A DNA stretch of 64,000 nt from Corynebacterium freneyi (GTDB lineage: Bacteria > Actinomycetota > Actinomycetes > Mycobacteriales > Mycobacteriaceae), in NCBI RefSeq assembly GCF_030408835.1, contig NZ_CP047357.1:2170001-2234000 (forward strand), in the 5' to 3' direction. The position numbers and the translations under genes are program-made. Below are positions 37,838-47,815 of this stretch, in pieces; within the stretch, counting starts at the first letter, position 1, and every line of letters starts with the position of its first letter. The notes beneath the pieces were generated by a model. That model was not told the DNA's origin. It saw nothing but the letters and a program-made list of their open reading frames with translations, and ran no database searches.

Positions 37838-38035
37838 TAACATCCCACGAGTTATGTCTCGGCGAGGGTGGCCCGAGCGCGCGCACCGCGCAAGCGACGG
37901 CCCCGTTATCGACGCGACGCATGCCCCACCCGGCACCCGCCGCCACCTCCCCCGAAACGGGAAGCGCGGCCACCCCGGACCAACGCGTGCCACGTGATCG
38001 ACTCGGCGAACCCCAACGATTTGCAGGAGTCAGAT
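37838..38035 (+). promoter_or_regulatory. Promoter and long leader of rplY
   Basis: TAACAT at 37838-37843 is the best -10 candidate. The resulting leader is about 185 nt, long for a ribosomal protein gene, and GC-rich, with an ATG at 37854 that opens a 47-codon frame ending at 37997. I see no known ribosomal leader structure. Together with the prs terminator this fills the gap 37687-38035. Confidence 0.4.
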
Positions 38036-38695
38036 ATGGCAAAGCCCAACATCATCAAGCTGGAAGCCCGCGAGCGCACCGAGTTCGGCAAGGGCGCCGC
38101 CCGCCGCGCCCGCGTCGCCGGCGACATCCCCGTGGTCATCTACTCGAAGGACCTCGGCGCCCCGAAGCACGTCCTGGTCGACTCCATCGAGTTCCACGGC
38201 GTCATCCGCAACTACGGCGTCAACGCCGTCCTCGACCTCGACATCGACGGCGAGCCGCAGCTGTCCATGGTCAAGGCCCTGGACCAGAACCCGCTGACCC
38301 TCGACATCGACCACGCCGACCTCCTCGCCATCCACCGCGGCGAGAAGGTCGAGGTCGAGGTCCCGGTCATCCCCGAGGGCGAGCTGGCCCCGGGCGACGC
38401 CCTGCTCATGCAGGACGCCGACACCATCCTGGTGCTCGCCCCGGTGCTGTCCATTCCGGAAGAGATCGTCGTGTCCGTCGAGGGCCTGGACGTGGGCGCG
38501 CAGATCCACGCCGGCAACGTCACCCTGCCGGAGGGCCTGGAGCTCACCGACGATCCGGAGCTGCTGATCTTCAACATCGTCGAGGCCACCGAGGACCCGG
38601 CCGGCGACGTCGACGCCGACGTCGAGGGCATGGGCGAGGCGGAGACCCCGGACGAGCCGAAGGCCGAGGGTGCGGAGGCCGAGGGCGAGGAGTAA
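38036..38695 (+). CDS. rplY: 50S ribosomal protein L25 (Ctc/TL5 form)
   Basis: Binds 5S rRNA in the large subunit. The 219-residue protein is the long form: an L25 domain (about 1-95, with [19 protein letters not shown]) plus the Ctc-type C-terminal beta domain, then an acidic Glu/Ala-rich tail. AGGAG precedes ATG 38036; the open frame upstream of it is non-conserved. The order prs, rplY, pth is standard in Corynebacteriales. Confidence 0.96.
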   Translation: MAKPNIIKLEARERTEFGKGAARRARVAGDIPVVIYSKDLGAPKHVLVDSIEFHGVIRNYGVNAVLDLDIDGEPQLSMVKALDQNPLTLDIDHADLLAIHRGEKVEVEVPVIPEGELAPGDALLMQDADTILVLAPVLSIPEEIVVSVEGLDVGAQIHAGNVTLPEGLELTDDPELLIFNIVEATEDPAGDVDADVEGMGEAETPDEPKAEGAEAEGEE

Positions 38696-38755
38696 AACCC
38701 TCCCCCGCAGCCGGCACCCTGCGTCGGTCCCCGACCGATTGCGCGTGCTTTGCGA

Positions 38756-38795
38756 CGAAGCCCCCGCCGGGACGCTGTTTCCGGCGGGGGCTTCG
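38756..38795 (+). terminator. Intrinsic terminator of rplY
   Basis: A perfect 15-bp stem, CGAAGCCCCCGCCGG at 38756-38770 with CCGGCGGGGGCTTCG at 38781-38795. It is preceded by GCTTTGCGACG (38747-38757). Confidence 0.85.
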
Positions 38796-38850
38796 CCATG
38801 CCCGGGGTGCGGCCGGGCCTCCACATGCCCGGTGTGGGAAGATGACGGGC

Positions 38851-39495
38851 ATGTTCGGACGCTCGAAGACTCCCCCCGCCCCGTCGGACGCTCCGCCGAT
38901 CCTCGTCGTCGGCTTGGGCAACCCCGGCCCGAAGTACGCGGACACGCGGCACAACGTCGGTCAGATGGTGCTCGACGAGCTGGCGGAGCGGACCGTGCCC
39001 ATGCCCTCGACGTTTTCCGCGCACAAGCGGTCCAACGCCGAGATCGTGCAGACCCGCTGGACCGTCGGCGCCGGCGACGCGCAGACCGAGCGACAGGTGA
39101 TCCTGGCGAAACCGCGGACGTACATGAACGTCTCCGGCGGGCCGATCAGCGCGCTGGCGAAGTTCTTCAACGTCGAGCCGACCGACGTCATCGTGGTGCA
39201 CGACGAGCTCGACCTCGATCCCGGCGTCATCCGCCTGAAGCGCGGCGGCGGCGAGAATGGCCACAATGGGCTGCGTTCGACCTCGAAGTCATTGGGCACG
39301 AAGGACTACATGCGCGTGCGCATTGGCATTGGTCGTCCTCCGGGCCGCCAGGATCCAGCTGATTATGTGCTGCGCAACTTCAATGCCAAGGAGCGCGAGG
39401 AACTCGCTTTCACCCTGCCCACCGCGGCGGAGGCAGTGGAGCTAATCGCCAGCCGCGGGCTGGAAATTGCTCAGAACCAGGTGCACGGGCGATAG
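38851..39495 (+). CDS. pth: Peptidyl-tRNA hydrolase
   Basis: Releases peptides from prematurely dropped peptidyl-tRNA. The 214 residues have the Pth fold motifs [19 protein letters not shown] (catalytic His in RHN), [20 protein letters not shown] with the catalytic Asp, and [14 protein letters not shown] 38851 and ATG 38842 are both possible (in frame, three codons apart). A terminator-like hairpin follows. This is the last backbone gene before the metallophore locus. Confidence 0.95.
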   Translation: MFGRSKTPPAPSDAPPILVVGLGNPGPKYADTRHNVGQMVLDELAERTVPMPSTFSAHKRSNAEIVQTRWTVGAGDAQTERQVILAKPRTYMNVSGGPISALAKFFNVEPTDVIVVHDELDLDPGVIRLKRGGGENGHNGLRSTSKSLGTKDYMRVRIGIGRPPGRQDPADYVLRNFNAKEREELAFTLPTAAEAVELIASRGLEIAQNQVHGR

Positions 39496-39520
39496 CAGAT
39501 AGAGGAAAATGGCAGCAAAG

Positions 39521-39569
39521 AGCCCCCTTCCCTCCCAACTTTCACTGGGATGAGAAAAGGGGCTATTTT
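39521..39569 (+). terminator. Terminator between pth and the metallophore operon
   Basis: AGCCCC at 39521-39526 pairs with GGGGCT at 39559-39564, with an inner TCCCA/TGGGA pairing, followed by ATTTT. It may work for both converging units. The remaining bases up to 39724 show no gene. Confidence 0.6.
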
Positions 39570-39724
39570 CGCGTTCCCGGGAGCTTCAGTCTTTACAGCT
39601 CGTCGGTGTTCGTGCTGCTCGGCGTTTTCGTCGGCGGTTTCGCTCTGTCCACCGAGCGCCTGGCGGTGGGATTCGGGAAGCTGCGGCAGGGCGCCCGTGA
39701 GGGGCATCGACCAGATGATGAGGA

Positions 39725-41458
39725 TCAGGCGCCCGGGGAACTCCCCGTCCGGCACGCCCACGACTCGGCATAGCGGCCGCCCTTCGCCAGCAATTCATCG
39801 TGCGTGCCCCGTTCTGCGACCGTCCCGTCCTCCGAAAGCACGACGATGAGGTCGGCATCGCGGATGGTGTGCAGGCGATGGGCGACGACGATCACGGTGC
39901 GATCGCCGCGCAACGCTTCCATCGTGCCGACGATCGCCCGCTCAGTGGCCGCATCCAGCGAGGACGTCGGCTCGTCGAGAAGCACCACCGGGGAATCCTT
40001 CAGAAGCGCCCGGGCGATGGCGACGCGCTGCCGCTCGCCTCCCGACAGCAGCGTCCCCTCCTCCCCCACCGGGGTATCCCACCCGGAAGGCAGCAGCTCC
40101 ACGATGCGGTCCACCCCGGATCGCCGGGCGGCCTCGCGCAAGCGGTCTCCGTCACCGGGCCTGGAACCGAATCCGGGGTCGGCGAAGACCACGTTGTCCC
40201 GCACGGACGCGTCGAAAAGGAACGTCTCCTGGAACACCGGGGTCACCAGCGAGTTCACGCCGTCGGTGCCGATCCGAGGCAAGGGCACCCCGCCGATGAG
40301 GATCTCCCCCGAGTCCGGATCATGAAAACGCGACAGCAGCCGCATGACCGTCGTCTTGCCCGCCCCCGACGGTCCCACTATGGCGACCAGCGCTCCCTGA
40401 GGTGCACGGAAGCTGACGCCGTCGAGAACCTTCTTATCCCCGTACCCGAAGCTCACGCCGCGGAACTCCACGTCATGCCCGTCGGGCAGCTCCGGTGCGG
40501 CAGGTTCGGGAAGGGCGGGGATTGCCCGCAGGTCACGCAACGCAGCCAACGTGTTGCGGCCCGCACCGAAACCGCCGGACAACGCTCCCGCGGTGGTGAT
40601 CGGTTCGGTGAACTGGACGACCACGATGAGTATCGGCGCCAAATGCGCCGGTGACATCCCGCCCGTCGCGGCGACCGCCACGGCGACGATCACCGCCGCC
40701 GTGAACACCGCATGGACGACCGAGCCCAACCGTCCGATGGCCGCCCCCTGCGTCGACGTCGCCTTCGCGAACGCATCGTGTTGGGCCTGGATCGCCTCAT
40801 CCACCATCGCGTCCGCCGCCGAACCGTCGCCCGCGGCGCGAATCACCTGCTGGCCGCGGGTGAACTCGATCAGCCTGCCGGAGACGGCAGCGACGGCGTC
40901 AGCATGCGCTTCGTCCGACTCCCCGCCGACCCGGCCAATGGCCCGGTAGGCGAAGAAGATCACCGGCGCCGACGCGACAAGAACCAACCCGACGCGCCAA
41001 TCCACCGCCAGAATTCCGAGAGCGATGACGGTCGGCGTAACCACAGCGGCGATGACGGGCCGCAGGATCACGTGCGGCACGGACGCCGCGAACGCGATAC
41101 CCGACGACGCCATCTCCGAGAAGCGGCCGGCCGTGGACTTGGTGACGTACCCGAGTGGCAACGTCAGCACGCGTTCGCCCAGGGAACGCAACAGGGACGA
41201 CAGCACCGCTGCGGAATTCGCCCTGCCGACCGTCCCCGCGGCGAGGGACAACACCGCATGGGCGGCCGCGAGGCCGGCGATGACGCCGGTGAAACGCCAC
41301 GCCGTCGCATCATCTCCCTCGGCCAGAGCCGACAGCAGCGGCAGCAGCGCGACGAACGCCGCTCCCTGGGCCAGCGCGGCAAGCGCGGCCAACGCAATGA
41401 GCCACACCAGCGTCATTCTCGAGCGCCGATCCGTCATCGACCACAAGTCCCGAATCAT
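39725..41458 (-). CDS. ABC exporter-fold transporter half, IrtB/YbtQ-like
   Basis: A 577-residue fused membrane-ATPase half transporter: six membrane segments (about 1-290), then an ATPase domain with Walker A GPSGAGKTT, signature LLSGGERQR, Walker B VVLLDEPTSSLD and H-loop VAHRLHTI. With the preceding gene it forms a heterodimer of the IrtAB/YbtPQ type, which imports ferric siderophores although it has an exporter fold. Assignment to import rests on the operon context and pairing. It is the last gene of the operon and overlaps its partner by 4 nt. Confidence 0.82.
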   Translation of the reverse strand: MIRDLWSMTDRRSRMTLVWLIALAALAALAQGAAFVALLPLLSALAEGDDATAWRFTGVIAGLAAAHAVLSLAAGTVGRANSAAVLSSLLRSLGERVLTLPLGYVTKSTAGRFSEMASSGIAFAASVPHVILRPVIAAVVTPTVIALGILAVDWRVGLVLVASAPVIFFAYRAIGRVGGESDEAHADAVAAVSGRLIEFTRGQQVIRAAGDGSAADAMVDEAIQAQHDAFAKATSTQGAAIGRLGSVVHAVFTAAVIVAVAVAATGGMSPAHLAPILIVVVQFTEPITTAGALSGGFGAGRNTLAALRDLRAIPALPEPAAPELPDGHDVEFRGVSFGYGDKKVLDGVSFRAPQGALVAIVGPSGAGKTTVMRLLSRFHDPDSGEILIGGVPLPRIGTDGVNSLVTPVFQETFLFDASVRDNVVFADPGFGSRPGDGDRLREAARRSGVDRIVELLPSGWDTPVGEEGTLLSGGERQRVAIARALLKDSPVVLLDEPTSSLDAATERAIVGTMEALRGDRTVIVVAHRLHTIRDADLIVVLSEDGTVAERGTHDELLAKGGRYAESWACRTGSSPGA

Positions 41459-43233
41459 CGATTCCCCGCCTTTTCATCGTCTGCTTCAGTGCCCCGCGGG
41501 GCGGATGGTTCGTCGTCGAGCGCGAACGCGCGCCACAAATCCCGGTAGCGGCCACCGCGCGCAAGCAACTCGTCGTGGGTACCCGCCTCCGCGACCGCTC
41601 CCCCATCGAGAACGAGGATGCGGTCGGCATTGCGGATCGTGCTCAATCTGTGCGCGATCACGATCACCGTCCGCGAACGGGCCAAACGCTCGATTGCGGA
41701 CTGGATGAGGGCCTCGGAAGCCGGATCCGCGTAAGCGGTTGCCTCGTCGAAGATGAGCACCGGCGCGTCCGTAACAATCGACCTCGCGATGGCCACGCGC
41801 TGCGCCTCACCACCGGAAAAGGTTACGTCGACGTTGACCACCGAATCCAGGCCCTTCGGCAGCGCCGCGATGACCGTATCGAGGTTCGCGAGCTTCGCGG
41901 CCGCCATGATTTCGTCGTCGGTGGCGTCTCTCCTGGCCAGCCGGATGTTCTCCCGCAACGGCAGCGTGAACAACTGCGGATCTTGGAACACCACCGACAC
42001 CGAGCGGTGCACGTCGCGCACGGCGATGTCGCGAAGATCGGCGCCGCCCAGCAGCACCGAGCCTTCAACGGGGTCGTGGAAACGCGCCAACAGCCGGGCG
42101 ACGGTGGACTTTCCGGAACCGGAGGACCCCACCAGCGCAGTGAGGGTCCCTGGTTCGAACGTCGCGGACATCCCGTCGAGGACCCGCGGCCCATCCCCGT
42201 AGGAGAAGACCAGGTTCCGGACCTCGAGCGCGCCTCCGTGCACGGGCACCGGATCGGCGGGCTCGGCGATCGGCGGCGTGCCCAGCACCTCCGCGATGGA
42301 CTTCAGGGCGGCGATCCCCGCGATGATGGGTTCGGAGTTCATAGCCACCCTCACGATCGCCGCGGAGAGTCCAAGGCCGAGAACCAGCCCGGCGACGAGA
42401 CCCTCCGGTATGCCGCCCGCGGCGTCCCTCAAAGCGAGGCCGGCGCCGCACACCACTGCGAGGACTGTGGTCGGGGACGTCACCACGTCGATGAGCCCGA
42501 GATAGATGTTCGACTGCCGGGACCAGGCGGACCACGCGCGGACGAACGACAACGCCGCGGCATCGTAGCGGCCCGCGCCCTGGCTGGCGCGTCCGAAGGA
42601 CTTCATCACCGGGATGCCGCGCACCAACTCGATGACCGCAGCCGTCACCTTTTCAGAGGCTCGCTCGTAGTCGCGCTGAAGACCGGCTCCGCGCGAAATC
42701 ATCACGCCCATCAGGGCGAAGGTGACCAGCACCGGGACGACCGCCACCGCCGCGATCCGCCAATCCACCGCGACGAGCGCGATGAGGGAAAGCAGAGGAA
42801 CCAGCACCGCCACCACGGTCTCACCGACGGTGTGGCCCATGAGCTGGTGGACAGCCGCGACGTCCTTCTCAACCGACCCGATGATCCCCGACGAGCGCCG
42901 GGCGTCCAGCCAACCCAGCGGCAACTTCCGGATATGGGCAACCAACCGGCGCCGGAGGTGGAGCTGCAGGTCGTTATCCGCCCGGTGCGAGAGCATGCCG
43001 GCGGCGCCGTCCGCAGCCATTCGCACCGTCGCGGCGACGACGATGACAACCACGGCCAACCACGTCCGATGCACCGGGGCCTCCGGGTACGTCATCGCGA
43101 TGTCGATGATGCCGACCAGCGAAGCGACGGTAGCCACCGACGACAGGACGGATAACGCGACCACCGCACGCATCCGAGTCCGGATCGGGGCGAGCAGCGA
43201 CCACGGGCCTACGGTCCCGTCCACGGCGCTCAC
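41455..43233 (-). CDS. ABC exporter-fold transporter half, IrtA/YbtP-like
   Basis: A 592-residue partner half transporter: a membrane domain (about 10-310) and an ATPase domain with Walker A GSSGSGKST, signature TFSGGEAQR, Walker B VLIFDEATAYAD and H-loop IAHRLSTI. Unlike mycobacterial IrtA there is no N-terminal siderophore-interacting domain; a separate protein of that family is encoded in the other iron island. GTG 43233 overlaps the methyltransferase stop (GTGA), so translation is coupled. Confidence 0.82.
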   Translation of the reverse strand: MSAVDGTVGPWSLLAPIRTRMRAVVALSVLSSVATVASLVGIIDIAMTYPEAPVHRTWLAVVVIVVAATVRMAADGAAGMLSHRADNDLQLHLRRRLVAHIRKLPLGWLDARRSSGIIGSVEKDVAAVHQLMGHTVGETVVAVLVPLLSLIALVAVDWRIAAVAVVPVLVTFALMGVMISRGAGLQRDYERASEKVTAAVIELVRGIPVMKSFGRASQGAGRYDAAALSFVRAWSAWSRQSNIYLGLIDVVTSPTTVLAVVCGAGLALRDAAGGIPEGLVAGLVLGLGLSAAIVRVAMNSEPIIAGIAALKSIAEVLGTPPIAEPADPVPVHGGALEVRNLVFSYGDGPRVLDGMSATFEPGTLTALVGSSGSGKSTVARLLARFHDPVEGSVLLGGADLRDIAVRDVHRSVSVVFQDPQLFTLPLRENIRLARRDATDDEIMAAAKLANLDTVIAALPKGLDSVVNVDVTFSGGEAQRVAIARSIVTDAPVLIFDEATAYADPASEALIQSAIERLARSRTVIVIAHRLSTIRNADRILVLDGGAVAEAGTHDELLARGGRYRDLWRAFALDDEPSAPRGTEADDEKAGNR

Positions 43234-44024
43234 TTGCCCGCCTCCCCGATCGCGCTTTTCTTCGTGAGAGTGCAGAAGTACACCATGCCGGCGTGTGAGG
43301 CTCCGCCCAGCTTCAGCCCGTTGGCTTCGGCGAGGTCCTCGAGCTCGCTGCCCCGGAACACCCGGTGACCCATCTTCGCCATGACGGCCATGTCGACCCG
43401 CTCGTTCACGTCGGGATCCTCGGCGAACGTCTGCACGTAAGCGATGCCGCCGTCGGCGAGCAGCCCGGCGACCCTGCTGAGCGCGGCACCCGCATCCTTC
43501 ATTTGGTGGAGCGCGCCGCACACCCAGATTTCATCGGTCCTGCCGGGCTCTCCCGCGAGCGGCGCGAGGACGTCGGCGACGTGGAATTCCGTCCGGGCCC
43601 CGAGCCCGTCGACGGCGGCGCGTTCGCGGGCGATGCGGATCGCATTGGGCGACAGGTCGTAACCGACGATGTTCGCCCTGCGATATCGAGGCTCGGCGGC
43701 GAGCATGCGGGCGAGCCACCCGGTTCCGCAACCGAGGTCGAGAACCCGGGCCGGCGCATCCGGCCCGGGATCCAGCGCACGGAGCTTCCGATACACGGCG
43801 GCGGCGTCCATCGGTTCACGCGCATAGCGGCTGAGGAACCTCGGCTGGACCTTGTCCTCGTAGGCCGCGAGGAGTCTGCGGTTGTTCTGGACGATCTGGG
43901 CAATCGACTTCATCTGGTTCTGTCTCCGGGGTGTGTGGGCCGCGTCCACGCGGCGGTTTCGGGTTAGGTGCTCGGGTTCGCGGGCCGTCGTCGGCGGCGA
44001 TGCCCTCGTGGACGTGCCCGTCAT
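43230..44024 (-). CDS. Class I SAM-dependent methyltransferase
   Basis: 264 residues, with the SAM-binding motif VLDLGCGTGWLARMLA, the acidic VGYDLSPNAI after strand 2 and FHVADVLAP. Methyltransferases in metallophore loci tailor the product, so this gene fits a biosynthetic past of the operon, though its substrate may no longer be made. ATG 44024 has GGGGGAG 5 nt upstream and overlaps the permease stop (ATGA); a later ATG at 43913 would give 227 residues starting right at the conserved part. Confidence 0.8.
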   Translation of the reverse strand: MTGTSTRASPPTTAREPEHLTRNRRVDAAHTPRRQNQMKSIAQIVQNNRRLLAAYEDKVQPRFLSRYAREPMDAAAVYRKLRALDPGPDAPARVLDLGCGTGWLARMLAAEPRYRRANIVGYDLSPNAIRIARERAAVDGLGARTEFHVADVLAPLAGEPGRTDEIWVCGALHQMKDAGAALSRVAGLLADGGIAYVQTFAEDPDVNERVDMAVMAKMGHRVFRGSELEDLAEANGLKLGGASHAGMVYFCTLTKKSAIGEAGK

Positions 44025-44758
44025 GCAGACTCCCCCGGCCTCGTTTTCACGGCGATGCCCCACGCCGCGAGCACGGCGATGCCTAAGAACCAGGCCGCGC
44101 AGACCACCAGACCCGCAGCCCCGGTGCCGTTGACGGCCTCGCCGGCCGCGGATACGGGGGTGTGCCCGGCGATTCCGCGCAGGAGAGGACGGAAGTGGTC
44201 GGCGGGCATGAGCACCGTGTTGACGAACATCGCAACGATGATTAACGGGATGAGGGCCACGGAGCCCTGGGGGCTGGTGATGGAGAACGCGATGTACGTG
44301 CCGGTGCATGCGGCCGCCGCGGCAACCATCGCGCCGGTCATCGCGATCCTCCACCACCAGGACGCCTCAGGGGGGCTGTCGGAAAGCAAGGCGGCCACCG
44401 CCACGACGACGACAGTCATCGCCATGATCCGGATGAACTCGGCGATGATCCGTGCGGCCGGCACGGCCGCGTACGGCGCCGGCATGGTGATCAACCGCTC
44501 ATGGAAGCCATTGCTGCGTTCAACGAACACGGTGGCCGATCCCGTGATGGCCAGGATGAACGCCCACGCCGTCACGACCAGGATGACCGCGTTCCGGAGT
44601 TCGAACTCTCCGGTGAGCTGCCTGACCAGGCCACCGAACATGCGGTTGACGATGAACAGGTACACGAGCGGAGCAATGAACGTCATGAACCAGAAGTCGG
44701 GGCGCCGCAGCCAAATGTGGGCGATGCGCCGCAGATGCACGAAGATGGCGCCAATCAT
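44021..44758 (-). CDS. ABC-2 type permease (second subunit)
   Basis: A 245-residue membrane protein with six hydrophobic segments and the ABC-2/DrrB pattern (WLRRPDFWFMTFIAPLVYLF; VFVERSNGFHERLITMPAP). It has a CGAGGAG ribosome site and 4-nt overlaps on both sides. With the next gene and the DrrA-like ATPase it should form an exporter, plausibly for metallophore secretion. Confidence 0.82.
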   Translation of the reverse strand: MIGAIFVHLRRIAHIWLRRPDFWFMTFIAPLVYLFIVNRMFGGLVRQLTGEFELRNAVILVVTAWAFILAITGSATVFVERSNGFHERLITMPAPYAAVPAARIIAEFIRIMAMTVVVVAVAALLSDSPPEASWWWRIAMTGAMVAAAAACTGTYIAFSITSPQGSVALIPLIIVAMFVNTVLMPADHFRPLLRGIAGHTPVSAAGEAVNGTGAAGLVVCAAWFLGIAVLAAWGIAVKTRPGESA

Positions 44759-45507
44759 GATTCGCTCCTCGAGGTGAACCGGCGGATGAACAGGACGATT
44801 CCGGCGACCGCCGCGACACCGAGCCACAGGGCGGCCTCTTCCCCGGCGCGATCCGGGAAGGCGTCCGGGGACGCCGCCCTAATCACCTCGATCACCGGCG
44901 AAAAAGGCATGTGGCGCACGATGTCGCGAAGGGAGCCGTCCAAAGCGGTCGCCGGAATGAACGCGGTGGAGAACATGAGCAGCAGCATTTCCAGCGCCTG
45001 GATCGATGAGGCCGTCGACACCGGGGCGGGCATCATCAGGATCACCCCGTCCGTGACCAGGGACAGGACCGCCGCAGCGAGCAGCGACCACAGGACAGTC
45101 CACGCGATGTCACCGACAGCCATGTCGAGGCCGCAGGCCCACGCGACGACCAGCAGCGCCGCGATCGACGCGGACATCCGCAGCACATCGGTGACGAGCC
45201 TGCCGGCGACATAGCCGCCTGTGGCCCCGGGCAACACGCGCACGCGGTCAACGAGCCCGGATTCGACGTCCTGTCCCACCGCCATCGCCGACGCCGCGGC
45301 GGTGAACATCGCCGCCTGGAACAGGCAGCCGCCGAGCACGAAACGCAGGTACCCGAAGCCGGATTGCTCCGCCGAGTACCCGAACACCGCGTACAGGCAC
45401 AGCAGGAAGAGGGGCGGAACCACGAACATGGAGATCAGCGACGCGGTGTTGCGTCGCAACAGCAGCAGATCCCGACGGAGAAACGCCGCGACCGACGTCG
45501 CACTCAT
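44755..45507 (-). CDS. ABC-2 type permease (first subunit)
   Basis: 250 residues, six membrane segments, with the ABC-2 features LLLLRRNTASLISMFVVPPL near the start and DVESGLVDRVRVLPGATGGY in the cytoplasmic loop. It is homologous in plan to the following permease, so the exporter is probably a heterodimer (DrrB/DrrC-like). It starts 4 nt inside the ATPase gene. Confidence 0.82.
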   Translation of the reverse strand: MSATSVAAFLRRDLLLLRRNTASLISMFVVPPLFLLCLYAVFGYSAEQSGFGYLRFVLGGCLFQAAMFTAAASAMAVGQDVESGLVDRVRVLPGATGGYVAGRLVTDVLRMSASIAALLVVAWACGLDMAVGDIAWTVLWSLLAAAVLSLVTDGVILMMPAPVSTASSIQALEMLLLMFSTAFIPATALDGSLRDIVRHMPFSPVIEVIRAASPDAFPDRAGEEAALWLGVAAVAGIVLFIRRFTSRSES

Positions 45508-46547
45508 CGCGCCACACCCCCTGCGTTCATCGATATGAACACCTCGTTGAGGGTGGGCGGCGACACGCTCAGCGAATCCGGCAACGCTTCCGAGGCCTCC
45601 ATCGCCTGCGCCACCGCCTCGAGGACCCGCGGTCCGGGGTCGACGTCGAGGGACACCGACTTCCCCGCGACGCGGGCGCCGTCCAGGCACGTTCCCCCGA
45701 GGCAGCGGGCGAACGCCTCCGCCTCGGCGGCGGTGGCGAAGGACACGCGGAGCACGTGCGACCCGAAGGCGCGGCGCAATTCCTCCGGCGTTCCGCTGGC
45801 GACGATGCGGCGATCCTTGAGCAGATGGACGTGGTCTGCCAGCGCCTCCGCCTCTTCCAGGTACTGGGTGGTCAGCACCAGGGTCATTCCGTCGTCCCGC
45901 AGTTGCCGGATGAAGCCCCACAGCTCTTCGCGGCTGACCGGGTCCAGCCCCGTCGTGGGTTCGTCGAGGAACAGCAGCCTGGGCACGACGCACAGCGACG
46001 CGGCGATGTCGAGGCGGCGCCGCATGCCACCCGAATAGGCCGACGCCAGCGTCGAGGCACTGTCTGCGAGCGAGAATTGCGCGAGCAGTTCCGTCGCGCG
46101 GGCGGCCGCGGCGGCGCGGTCGAGTCCGCGCAGCCGCCCGAAGAACTCCAGGTTCTCCCGGCCGGTGAGGTTCTCGTCGATCGCCGCGAATTGGCCGGTG
46201 GTGGCAATGTCGGCGCGCACGCCCGCCGGGTCCTCTTTCACATCGCGCGAGAAGATGCTCACCTCGCCGGAGTCGGCGGTGATGAGCGTCGACAGGATTC
46301 GGATGAGGGTGGTCTTGCCTGCACCGTTGTGGCCGAGGAACGACACGATCGCCCCGGCGGGCACGGTAAAACTCACGCCGTCGAGCACATGCTTGCGCAT
46401 CCGGGCGCCGCGCTTTCCCTTGCGCCCGCCGTCCGGCGGGGCACCTGCCCCGCCTTCGGGCGGGGTGCCCGCTTTGCCCGCAATCGGGTAGCTCTTCGTG
46501 AGGTCGCGGACGACGATCGCCGCACCTCGTTCAGCTTGATCCGTCAT
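45504..46547 (-). CDS. DrrA-like ABC transporter ATPase
   Basis: A 347-residue ATPase of the drug and lipid exporter class: Walker A GHNGAGKTT, signature YSGGMRRRL, Walker B LLFLDEPTTGLD, then the DrrA-type C-terminal domain. Between strand 1 and Walker A there is an insert with two related PPEGG/PPDGG units, encoded by a GC-rich near-palindrome around 46430-46480. ATG 46547 overlaps the upstream remnant's stop codon. Confidence 0.88.
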   Translation of the reverse strand: MTDQAERGAAIVVRDLTKSYPIAGKAGTPPEGGAGAPPDGGRKGKRGARMRKHVLDGVSFTVPAGAIVSFLGHNGAGKTTLIRILSTLITADSGEVSIFSRDVKEDPAGVRADIATTGQFAAIDENLTGRENLEFFGRLRGLDRAAAAARATELLAQFSLADSASTLASAYSGGMRRRLDIAASLCVVPRLLFLDEPTTGLDPVSREELWGFIRQLRDDGMTLVLTTQYLEEAEALADHVHLLKDRRIVASGTPEELRRAFGSHVLRVSFATAAEAEAFARCLGGTCLDGARVAGKSVSLDVDPGPRVLEAVAQAMEASEALPDSLSVSPPTLNEVFISMNAGGVAR

Positions 46548-46762
46548 CGTTTCCCCTTTTCTTTGGTATCGCAGTGGGCCGCTGTCGGCAGCGGCCCCGT
46601 GGTCGGGTTGTCATGCGGCACCTCGATATGGATGCCCGCATCGCGGGCGAAGGCGAGGACCGGTTCGAGGAGCCGGGGGTGGCCGACGAGATCCCGGCAC
46701 CCCGGCGCGACCGGCTTCCCCGCGACCGCCACAACGGTGGCGGCAGCAATCGCCGCGGTCAT
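46544..46762 (-). pseudogene. C-terminal stub of a saccharopine-dehydrogenase-like reductase
   Basis: The frame reads ATGPGSYKMTAAIAAATVVA, then GHPRLLEPVLAFARDAGIHI, matching the last part of NAD(P)-dependent saccharopine dehydrogenase-like reductases (weak family match). Recognisable sequence begins near 46810, inside the ligase frame, and the start at 46762 overlaps the ligase remnant's stop codon. About 72 residues could be translated. Everything N-terminal, including the nucleotide-binding domain, is missing. Confidence 0.55.
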
Positions 46763-47640
46763 TTTGTAGGAACCCGGGCCAGTCGCCCGGACGACGGTCG
46801 TCTCGGCCGGTGCCTGGTCACGGCCTCGAACCACCTCGGGGGATCGGCGACCACCTCGGAAACCGGCAGCAACACCTGGTCGTACCCACGAAAAAGGGCG
46901 TAGACGTGGAAGCCGATCAGCGAAAGGTTGTGGGTCAAAGGCAGCCACGTGAGCATCTTGTTCTCGTACCGGTGCGCGTGGCGTGGGATCGTCGCGCGCA
47001 GACCGTTCAGCACGGACTCGTTGGTTACGATGACGCCCTTTGGCGATCCCGTGGAGCCGGACGAAAACTGGATGAGGGCTTCGCCGGCCGTCCCACCTCG
47101 CACCGGGAACGCGGGGACCGTCCCGGCGCCATCCCCGGAATCCACGTCCCCCGCCTGAGAGAAGTCCGTTTCAGCATCACCCGGCATCGCCGCACCCGGT
47201 TCCACGGCAGCGTCATTGACGATGGACACGTCGAGCAGCCGGTCCTCGCCCACGACCACGGCACCGTTTGCGCCGGTGAGCAGCGTGTGACTGCGTTCGT
47301 CGACCAGAATCGGGGCCCCGGGCATCATGTCCGAGAGCGTCCGCACCCTGTCGACATCAACCGGGCCCGACACCGGCGGCGCAAGCGCCGGAACCGCGCC
47401 GGCGTAGACGCAGCCCCAGAACGCCCGGATGAGCCCGCGGTTCTCCGAAACTTGGAAGATCACGCGATCGCCGGGGCCGATGCCGGCTTCGGCCAACCGA
47501 GTCGCAGCCGCCACCGCCTCCGCATGGACCTGGCCATACGGGACGAAGACGTCCCGCCGATTCTCGACGAAGGTGATCCCCTTTTTCGTCTCATCGGCCT
47601 TGTCCCGAAGCACGTCGCTGATGGTCCGGATCGTGTTCAT
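46759..47640 (-). pseudogene. N-terminal half of an AMP-forming acyl/aryl ligase
   Basis: 293 residues from ATG 47640 (GAGG upstream). It is a clear ANL-superfamily N-terminal domain: VIFQVSENRGLIRAFWGCVY and the phosphate-binding loop IQFSSGSTGSPKGVIVTN. Homology stops after WFEAVTRHR, and the frame then ends within 16 codons. Family members are 500-600 residues, so the second half of the N-terminal domain and the whole C-terminal domain are lost. The break coincides with the start of the reductase stub, which indicates a deletion. Confidence 0.8.
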
Positions 47641-47815
47641 TGGTACCTCTTTCGGTTGTCGGCGCCATGCCGGTGCCGGGCGGACCGGGCCCGCATGGCG
47701 TGACCCGGAGGATGTGTCTGAAGGGTTGAAAGGGGTGAAGCAACTGGGTGGGGCGCGTCTCCGCACAAGCTCGGAACCGCTCGCGGGCCCGGGACCCGCC
47801 GGTTCTGGGTGCCCG

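Noticed and set aside
37854..37997. 47-codon upstream frame in the rplY leader
   Set aside because: It has no ribosome site and an Arg/Pro-rich composition expected by chance; kept only as a note in the leader entry.
39471..39761. Minus-strand frame of 96 codons between pth and the IrtB-like gene
   Set aside because: It overlaps the terminator and the end of pth, has no ribosome site and no conserved motif.
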